From positions 50,242,726-50,306,725 of the forward strand of contig NC_086178.1 in NCBI RefSeq assembly GCF_023053635.1: a DNA stretch of 64,000 bases, written 5' to 3'. Numbering within the stretch: position 1 is the first letter of the stretch; each line of letters opens with the position of its first letter. The DNA comes from Elgaria multicarinata webbii. Lineage: Eukaryota > Chordata > Lepidosauria > Squamata > Anguidae. Positions 1-9,400 of this stretch are shown in pieces. A program made the translations under genes and the position numbers. The notes below the pieces were generated by a model that saw only the letters and a list, made by a program, of their open reading frames with translations, searched no databases and was not told the DNA's origin.

Positions 1-262
1 TTGTCCTTCTGTCACCACAAAAAGGCATTTTTATTCAGGCAGACCTTTGCCATGCAAAGCTGATTTAATGCGGATGGGGGTTTTAACGGGTTGGGTGTTA
101 TTTATTTTATTGCTGTAGTTTTAATTGTATTTTAATTGTGTGTGTGTGTTTTCTTGTTTTAATCAAAATTCTTCTCTTTTTATATTTTATTATTGTTAGC
201 TTCCTTGTACAGTATTTTTGATGGACAGGTGGGGTATGGATTTAATAAATGAATAAAATAAG
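1..262 (+). mobile_element. LINE 3' end (CR1/L2-type tail)
   Basis: The segment ends in a TTTAATAAATGAATAAAATAA-type tail. It opens with a sequence resembling the C-terminal 'KTFLF' coding end of the better preserved LINE tail at 55.2-55.7 kb. A long T-rich 3' untranslated stretch separates the two. The 5' side lies outside the window. The class is inferred from the tail and the coding remnant, not from a database match. Confidence 0.5.
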
Positions 263-550
263 TCATGGAAAGAGAAATGAAAGAGCAGATGAAGGACCTT
301 TACTTCACTGCCAACTTCACCAAATACAGTGTGTTCCAGTAATCCAAACGGGTTGTACCTAACCTGATGCGCTCCAGATGTTTTGGACTGTAACTCCTAC
401 CATGCTGGCTGGGGTGGACGGGAGTTGAAGTGCTTTAAATTAAACTTATCTTGATATATTTCTTGGCAGAGTGAAGCAAAGGTAATGTTGAAAATTCTGA
501 ATAAGGGTAGGTCTGTGTATGTTTGTTTACAGTTCTAAGACTCTTAAGGG

Positions 551-636
551 TTCAATCCCATGATGCATGCAGGGCTGGCTGGGAAATGCTGGGAGTTGTA
601 GGACTTCTTTTGTGTTTAAACATGTATAGGATTGTA
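551..636. repeat. Palindromic interspersed repeat (AATCCTATGCAT type)
   Basis: Its outer parts read AATCCCATGATGCATG and, on the other arm, CATGTATAGGATTG, which are imperfect reverse complements. Between them lies a 'gggagttgtaggact' motif. A similar copy is at 2759-2852. Fragments of the same outer sequence recur at 23.1, 40.3, 41.2, 45.4-45.6 and 54.7 kb. This looks like an old palindromic MITE family. Confidence 0.4.
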
Positions 637-755
637 ACCTAAGTCTATGAACTTTATTGTTGTGATGCAACAACAACAACAACAATGTTAAAAATAAATA
701 AATAAAAGGATGCCTCCAACAATTTGAGGGGGGCTAGTGTTAAGGAAGTCACTGC

Positions 756-837
756 TTCTTCAATTTCTACTCATGCAATTTCTTCAATTTCTACTCATGC
801 AATGCTTTTGATAGATGCTTTTGATAGATGCTTTTGA
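756..837 (+). repeat. Tandem micro-duplications at edge of BovB fragment
   Basis: A 24-bp unit at 756-779 is repeated perfectly at 780-803. It is followed at once by a 13-bp unit (gcttttgatagat) twice, plus a partial third copy reaching 837. The second repeat overlaps the start of the BovB coding remnant. Confidence 0.85.
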
Positions 838-1200
838 ACTGTGGTGTTGGAGGAAAATTCTGAGAGTACCTTGGACTGCAAGAAGATCAAACCAGTCCAT
901 ACTCCAGAAAATAAAGCCAGACTGCTCACTTGAGGGAATGGTATTAAAGGCAAAACTGAAGTACTTTGGCCACATAATGAGAAGTCAGGACGCCCTGGAG
1001 AAGATGCTGATGCTAGGGAAAGTGGAAGGCAAAAGGAAGAGGGGCCGACCAAGGGCAAGATGGATGGATGATATTCTGGAGGTGACAGACTTGACCTTGG
1101 GGGAGCTAGGGGTGGCGACAGCCGACAGAAAGCTCTGGCGTGGGATGGTCCATGAAGTCACAAAGAGTCGGAAACGACTGAATGAATAAACAACAACAAT
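811..1200 (+). mobile_element. BovB (RTE clade) LINE, 3' end
   Basis: An open frame at 815-1189 encodes the C-terminal tail of the BovB reverse-transcriptase polyprotein. Recognisable blocks are FELWCWRKILRVPWTARRSN, SLEGMVLKAKLKYFGHIMR, KRGRPRARWMDD and a terminal 'VTKSRKRLNE'. They match the bovine BovB C-terminus as I remember it almost block for block. The copy is 5'-truncated near 811, as is usual for LINEs, and ends in an ATAAACAACAACAAT tail. No stop interrupts the remaining frame, so the copy is not very old. BovB is a lineage marker for squamates, and is famous for its transfer into ruminants. Confidence 0.88.
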
Positions 1201-1883
1201 GCTTTCATAAAGTGGCACAAAAAAGTTGGCTACTCATAATATCTCTTTGGCCTAGAAATGAGGCAGGTGTCCTCTTCATATGGTATATTGATGCCACAAT
1301 AGTAGGACTATAATAATAGTAGGACTGGTAGGTGCTGCTGATATTAACTTAAGAGCCACTTCACATATAATATATATTATAGATAGATAGATAAGATAAC
1401 AATAAGTCGGGTGAATAATTCCATAATTATAAAGCTACAGAAGTATAGAAATCAATCATTTTGAAGTAGCACCAGAATAGATTACATTATGTAAATTCAG
1501 TTGTCCAAGTATCATTCTGTTACATTAATAATTTTGCTGCAGCTTTAACTGAGCCAAAGGAAAGATAGCCATTTTGGGGGTGGGGGGTGTTATACTGGGT
1601 TTTTTTAATTACTCGCAAGCAATTAAAAATAAAAGTCAAGTTTTTGTACAGATTAAATATTCCCCTTATTGAATAGCTAAGGACCACTTGACACATTACA
1701 TTCAGCAATAACATTTCCCTTGGAGCCAAGTGGGATGTCCTTCTGGCACAAATCCGCAGTATAGCCTAGGGCTTGCTTGTTGTTTTAAATGTGTTTTGGA
1801 ATGCAAACCTTGCACTTGTGCATGTACAGTATGGGTACACACTGTGCACTTTCTCACACACACATACACACAGAGAGACAAAA

Positions 1884-1945
1884 ATTATTTATTTATTTAT
1901 TTACAATATTTATATACCACTCCCCATTCAAAAGTTCGGCGCAGT
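1884..1945 (-). mobile_element. LINE tail, reverse orientation
   Basis: A TTTATTTATTTATTTA run is followed by 'caatatttatataccactcccc'. This is the reverse complement of the GGTATAAAAAT...AATAAATAAA tail seen at 55.6 and 58.8 kb. It is a short truncated fragment. Confidence 0.45.
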
Positions 1946-2202
1946 GTCTTTTTCGTGCCATATTAAGACCTGTCTTTTTTCTCAGGCGTTTGGCAGCATA
2001 TGACAAAGTTTTAATCAGCTCCTGGGTTTTTCTTATTATTGATTGTTTAAAATTGTTTAAGATATCTGTGTGTTTCTGCGTGTGCTCTCTGGTCATACGT
2101 TTGTATGGAAATAGTTTATATAGTGTGTATAATATATTGTCAATAGATTTTAATCTTTTTAAATGGGGGGAAATGCTAAAAGACTATTATTACTGCTTGC
2201 AG

Positions 2203-2249
2203 ATTTCTGAAGCTTGTGCAGCTGTCAATATGGGAACCAAGAATGCCCG
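2203..2249 (+). CDS. Gene 1 exon A (ISEACAAVNMGTKNA)
   Basis: The acceptor is 'tactgcttgcag' and the donor is CCCG|GTAAGT. The 47-bp exon starts at a codon boundary and leaves two bases, CG. The next exon supplies G to make Arg. It is short, so the call rests on splice signals and phase agreement. Confidence 0.45.
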
Positions 2250-3063
2250 GTAAGTGTTCATAGGCTAGGACAACCAGGGCTAGGATGGCAAGATTGCAAG
2301 GGGTGTGTTGGAAAACTGTCAAGCCTCATAGCATCTTTTTTTTTTTAATCAAATGGGAAACAGGCATATCATTCTGCCTCCTCTCTCAAATCATTGATAT
2401 ATATATATATATATATATATATTCAAAGACTGACCATTATGCTTGTCATCAGCAGTCTTTTTTTCCTTAAGACATCCGCAACATATTTTCTTTCCAGAAA
2501 CCACATCTGCAATAAATCACTTAGGCTTTTTATTTGTATCCAAACTAAGGGCAACCTGGATAGCAGCAAAGGAAGCCTCCATCTTCCAGTCCAGGCATAC
2601 AAATGTGTGGCTGAGAGATCAAATTAACTGCCTCATTAATGAAGGGAACAACATCAAGGCAAATATTTGGGATTTACAAGCAGCTATGAAGAACATGAAA
2701 GCTGAGGTCAAAAGGTATGTGTAATAATCATGCTGTTTGGTGAATTCAGTCCTTACGGGTGCACTCCTATGCATGTTTAGACAGAAAAAAAGTCCTACAA
2801 CTTCCAGCATTCCCCAGCTAGCCAATCTATATAAACATGCATAGGATTATGCTCTTGGTTTCCATGGAGGAGGGAGTAAGACTAGCAAGTGGAATAAGGC
2901 TGGCATTGTGTATTAAAACTTGAGGGGCACTAACAATTTTGGGTACAAGCGTTTTGGTGCTCTCCCAACACAAGCTGCCTCTGAAAAGTGTCTGGGAAAT
3001 TCAGTCAGTGCAAAATACAGCAGTTACAATAGTAGCAGGAGCCTGGTTTTCAGATCATTTAAC

Positions 3064-3108
<45 letters not shown>

Positions 3109-6100
3109 AAGCTGAAAGTATGTGTGTGGGTTTGTATGTCCAGAAACGTTTACTCACTTCTAGATGAGCTACAAACTTGAAATTTGGGACATTGATAGTC
3201 TTCCTGTACAATGTACCAAACAACAACAACAACAATCCCAAAACTCAATTTTTTGCAGTTTAACCATTTTTAAACAATTTAACAAATCCTATGCTTTCGC
3301 CTACAACTCCCAGCATGCCTACAACTCCCAGCTACTGTTGAGGAAGTGCCTCTCAGAGGACAGGACCATCTGCGGAATGCTGAATGCATGCTGGGAGGTG
3401 TAGGCATTTCAGAGATCTCACGAATCATGCATGGCCATGTGGGCAACAACCCAAGATCTCTGAAATGGTTAGATATCCCAGCATGCCTTGCCTGGAGCTG
3501 CCCATGTTCACTGAGAGCTGCTTCCCTCCACTCCACAGTGATGCTACTCCTCAAGAGAGCGACAAGCAGAGGGAAGTGGATTAATGTTATTCGGGAACCT
3601 GAGCGATGTCGAGAATATCTGCTAGTCCTATATATATTTCATTGCCACCTGATTGGTCAGATACATTTCAAAGATACATTACTCTCTCTCCTCCTCCCCC
3701 CAAGCTCCCAGTATGGAGGGGGCTTCAGAATAGGGATGGGTTGGCCTGGTGGACCAAACTGGCCCATGGGACAGAAGGCCCCCATTCCAGCTTTAAATAT
3801 CACATGCCAATTCTGTATGACCCACTCAACCTATATTCTCCATGTGCCAGTTTGATGGCCACATGAACTAGCCATTACACTGCGTTAGTCCATAATAATT
3901 TCACTACATTTCCAGTCTGAAGTGAAATAGGAAGTCATACTGGTACATTAGCATTTGTTCAGTCATGTAAGGAAAGAGTGTTTTCAACAACAAAATGGAC
4001 TCCAGTTATTATCTCTTCAGTGCTCAACTTCCTTTAGCGTATGCCTGCGTTGAAAGTGCATCAGCCGTTATGAAGTCAGCATGAAGCAGCTTTTATATCT
4101 GCATATCTCAGTTGTAGGCTCACTTGTCATAGAAGTCAATGTTGCACTAGAAGCACTCGAATTTGAAAGAATGCCGTACTTTTCCCAAAGCATAGTTTAG
4201 CAATTGCTCCCTAATATCTACTGGAATAAATATTAATGTTATTTAATTAGTGCTGGGCTGAATTCTGCCCCTTATTTTTGGGAACTTTTTCTCTCCCTGT
4301 GAAAGAGGCTTTCCCCCCCTGCTTCTTTCATGGGGGAGGGGGGATTTTGGAGTATTTTCTCTTTGGGGAGGGGAGCAGGGTTCCCACATACCTTTTTAAG
4401 TATAGCTGGTTGTTGGGGTCTTCTTTTTATTATTATTTTATTCTGTGGCACTTGGCGGAGCCCAGCAGTGCTTCCTGAATGGCTATAGGAGACCATGTGT
4501 CCTCACTCTCTCCAATAGGTATCCAGGAAAAACTCATAGGCTCCTGCAAGTCTCAGGGGTGTTTTGATAATAATAAATAAAAGGAAACAGAAAGAAGATT
4601 CTCAACAACTGCCTACACTTAAAAAGATATGCGGAAACCCTGTCCCCCAACCCAAGGAGAAAATTCTCCAAAATTCTCACCTCTCCCAGTCTCTTTTGAC
4701 AGAATTCCCCCCCCCCAAAATGCTGAAAATTGAATAATCAACATTTTCAGCACAGCACTATATTGAATCACTTTCCTACTGAATCATTGTGAAACTGTTA
4801 AGACAACTAAGGCTAAGCCAACCATGACTTGATACATCTGTAATTAAGCTCTCCTCTACAGATTTTGTTTTGCTAATAAAGAGCCCTACTAGCCTTCTTT
4901 GAAATTGAGGGATATGGACTCTAAGAGAAGGTGTTTAACCCATCCTTCCCATGACCTTTCATCACTGAAGCTATTATTAATTTGCTCCATGTTGAGGTAA
5001 GATTGCTAATTAGTTAAACAAAAGAACATGGTAGATCTGTGATCAGGATCACCAGAGTTACATCTGGTTTGGCCCCTAAAAACCAAGTATGCCACAAAAA
5101 TAGCAAAAGAGACTGGCCACTGCATGTTGGTAAACTGAATGCAGGTATATGTGTGTTTTTGTGCCTAAAACCAGAGCTCAGCTTTAATGGCATCCAGGAA
5201 GATCAACCAGCAGAGTTACCTGCAGCTCTGCTGTCATGTCAATAAACTACGGGTGAATAGATTTGGAACCAGGATAAAAGAACACTTAGAATAGCAGAAG
5301 GTGTGAAGGAGTAAACTCCAATGATTGTCCACCAAAGTTAATGCAAAATATAGCTAGAGATGGAAGGAAATTCATTTAATTTGCACTTTTGAACCAATGT
5401 GTGAACCAAAACTCAGTTATCCTTCCAAATCTGCAGTTGTCCAAATTTTGCAGTGGAGTTTGCCAGTCAAAAAATGTGTGCGAAAAAAGTGTATATTATG
5501 GAAAGGTGCCCCCAAAAATAATATATTGGTGAAAAGAATGCTAACATGTATTATATTAGGATAATTACCTTTGAAAAAAAGGTCCTCCCCCTGAAACTCA
5601 GGGTCCTGGTCAAAACAATAAAAAAGTAGGTCTAGCAAGCCTGAAGTCTGCCCATTTGTGCCCTAATATATGCAATTTTGCATGCAATGTTTAAGTCAAG
5701 AAATCCATTGCAAAATTCAAAGTAGTTCAGAATACAAAGGACAGCTGAGTTCTGATAGGTATATTAGTCCAGGAAATGTAAACTAGGTCAATTTACTTTA
5801 AATATATATATATATCCAGCATCATTGTTGTTATCATGTTGTTATTTCAACATGTCGTGGGTAATTTTATAATGCTTTATATAGGGGTCTATAAAGATAT
5901 GTTTTATTTTGTTTTAAACCATTTTTGGTAGATTTCGATAGTGGTCACATAGATTTAGGCCAATAGGCACCATTGATTGAGAATGGGTGATCCATATAGG
6001 CAGTGTGATTAATCAGTTACATTGCACCACTATTCTTTAGCCTTTCTCTCCTGAACAGATTTTCTTTCTGTGGGGGAAAAAACAGGCAGAAAAAGAAGTA

Positions 6101-6418
6101 AGAAAACAGGGGGAGGGTAACAAATGGAAGATGGTGCTATCTGGGCACCCCATAAAACTCCCTGAATGAGGCATAGTGGATTGCACAATAACAGCCTTGT
6201 CTAGAAGTACCAATGTCTCTGGCACAAGTCCCATTGACTTGAATGGAAGTGTAGAATTGCCAGCTGTCCTCTTGCATGACTACCATGCCATTTCTCTTAT
6301 TCAGGAATCTCTTAAAGTGGTTCTTGGTTCAATTATGCCATATGGTGTATAGATTTCTCTTGGCCAGAATGGAAAGGAAAAGGCTTACATGCATTTGCTT
6401 CCAAGATACCCCAAGTAA

Positions 6419-6459
<41 letters not shown>

Positions 6460-9400
6460 GGGGGGGGGAATTTGGTTTTTAATTAGACAGAGCTCCAAGA
6501 ATCCAAACTGACCTATGGTGAGGAATATGAAGTTTTTACAAAGGTAAAATTAATTATCCTATACATAGGACACAGTCCAGCTAAAATGAAGCAGCCCTAA
6601 CTTTCCATTATTTGTTCTAACTTTCACATTCAAATCAACTAGGTTTTAATGTGCATCATTTGCCACTGGTGATCATGGCATGGGATTATAAAAACCCTTG
6701 AGTTTTAGATGACAATTAAAAAACATATTTGCTTACCTGACTTTTGGTATTCCTGAATATACCCTTCTAGCTCCCAGATATGGTGTTTCATCTGGAAAAT
6801 AAGTAGAGATCATTTTTGTCACATCCTTCTTATGTGCTTTACCTTGGAGTTCTGTTCAGCACAGTTACAATTCTTGCCTAATGTAATCCCAGGAGGCATG
6901 AGAATAACTACACTGAAACTACATTTCAATGTCCACCACCTAATTCAATGTGGATTTTCAACCCACTACCATTTCATATCCGGGGTTCGGCCAAGGCCGT
7001 GCACAGCCCAAATCAAAATCATAGCTAAATGTTTCTCCAAATGAGACAGATGTTCTCTTGCAAAATAATTTTGATGCAGAATGGATCTTACTTTTTTGCA
7101 CTAGTTCAGTACTGTTCATAGCTCCAACTCTGAGAAAGCAGATATGACTATATTATGATGTCACTGAAGCCAAATCAAGATAATTCAAAGTAATGTCAAT
7201 GCTTCCTCCACTGGCATTGCCTCACTCTAAACTAGCTTAATTTCCCTTGTACTTTCTTGCAATAGTACTCCCCCCCCAGACACACACACACAAATCATGA
7301 AAAAATCCCCCAAAGGATCCCCATGACCAATGAGGAACCTCAACAACATCACTTCTTCTCCATGGGTCTTCTGGAAAATGTCTGCCATGTTTACTATGGA
7401 AATGTCCATAAGCTTTGAGTTGCCCTATTATTACTAAAGGCTCATTTGAGGGTGCTTAGTTGAGCTCTTCCCCTTGGCCTCATGTGCTCTCATATGTACA
7501 TCAAATGTATGAGAATTTCATTTTTGTCCACAAAACATGCAAGCATGCCCCCATTTGGAGCTTCAAATACAGGCGCGGGCACAAATCCAGTGAATTGTAA
7601 AACACGTGCCTAAGTTCATCTCATTCCCGATTCCTAGTTTGATTTGTCCAATTTTCCTAATTTGTGTAAATTTCCTCCTAGACTGAATGTGCTTTAGTTT
7701 ATGGAGGAAAGTTGTGCAAATTAGGAAATTTGCATGAATTGGGGAGAATTTATGCAAATCTATTCAACCACTGGTCAATTTGCACAAGTTCCCCATTCAC
7801 ACAGAGCAAGCAGTGATGCCAAAGGCAACCAGGAATCAGGCACAGAACAAGTAGTGAGATAATGTTCAGAGAATCCTGGGCCTAATCCACACCAGCCATT
7901 TATCCCAGGGTCAGCTCGAGGTCGTCCCTGAGTGTCCAAATGATGCACAGGGGTTTCCAGGGTCAACCGGGGATGACCTCTCAGTTGTCCCAGGATAACT
8001 AGGACCACAGTTTTCCTGATTTTTCCCCCAGTCCCAGGACATCCTCAAGGACCTCAGGTGGTGTGCCACATGCTCCTGGGTGCTCCCTCCTTCCTGAGGG
8101 TAGTGGGGCTCTTCAAACAGGCACAGAGCTGTGTAGGGTGACTCTGTGCCCATTGGGGTTGGGTGTGGAGTAATTTTGCCATCGCTGGGATGGCTGCCGG
8201 CACTTTTTGGCAATGAGTTTTTAGGGGGGGGGGTTAAACTTACTTTTTGTGCAAGATTGCGCAACCGGCTCCTTCTTCAAAACAAACTCACGCCACGTTG
8301 TAATGTCCCTCTTGACTTCTGGGATGACATGCTGGCATATGGATCCAGGGGGGTGATCCTGGAAGTGGTAAAGCCTGAGATCCTCCCCCGCCCAAGTCCC
8401 AGAAGACCTCTAGGGGTAGATGAGTATCACTCGTTCAACCATCCCTAAAATCCCAATTATTACTTGTGCTCTCCCAATTGCAATTGGCCTGGCAGATTGT
8501 GCTATGGATAGTTCTGATTGTGACAGTCTGCCACTGACGACTTTGAGAACCATCTCACTTCCCTTCTGTACAGAACAGGTGGTCAATATATTTAAAAAAT
8601 TGCCCTAGGCTTTGAACTGTGTAAAGTGTAAGATACTGCTGTGGAGTGAGAAGGGGGTAAACAGTGACTGAAGGGGACTTGCTGACTATTTTGCTTTCAG
8701 GTTCTTCAGGACAGAGAGAAAATCCTGCTGGATGAGCTGTCAGCTATTGCAAAAGACAAGGCCCGGTAAGCCTCCTCTCCTTTCTGTAGCCTGTGTCAGA
8801 TCTTGTAGTATGTCAGCTGAATTAAAGTCTTGATAATCCTGTTACTGAGGAATATGGCTTTGACTCCAGCATATGTAATGCTACCATGGGGGAGCAAATA
8901 GTTGAGGTTATCATTTTTTTAAAAAAAAATAAAAATCTACCTGATATCAAGAAAATGGCCGACTCATATCGTTTTCTTATGCCACATTTGATGAGACAGT
9001 GCCAGGGGTTGATGCGGTAGAGAGTGAAAGCCTAATTCCCAAGACAGAGATCTGGACAGGATTGGACCTCTACAACATGTAAAGCTAGGTTTCTGGGCTG
9101 AAGGTCATTACCCTCCTCGTCCAGCTTTGGACCCATGCCCTGTGAACTTGTTCTTCCTCCCTCAAAAACCTTAAAAGGTCAAGGAAATCCATCCTTTATC
9201 ACCTTTTAGCCTGACCACCCTAGTGATGTGAATTACTTATGGCTTTAACTGTCATGTGAATACCTTCAGTCATTCCTGGATTTTGGACCAATATGGCAAC
9301 CCTGGAGCTGAGGGATGTGTTCAATTAATCCAGGGACACACAATCTTTTTGGCTCTGAGGGCTTCACATATTGCTGGGGCAGGGGCTGCACACACATGGG

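Larger units (their letters stand above)
2853..6736. other. Intronic stretch without a supported gene
   Basis: It lies between gene 1 exons B and C. It holds an ATCT microsatellite (3064-3110), a palindromic repeat (3297-3495), short AT runs and an old A/T-rich repeat near 5345-5745. No coding exon was found on the + strand, although phase arithmetic says at least one should exist between 2714 and 8701. Confidence 0.5.

Noticed and set aside
815-1189. A 124-codon open frame that looks like a host gene
   Set aside because: It is the C-terminal end of the BovB LINE protein.
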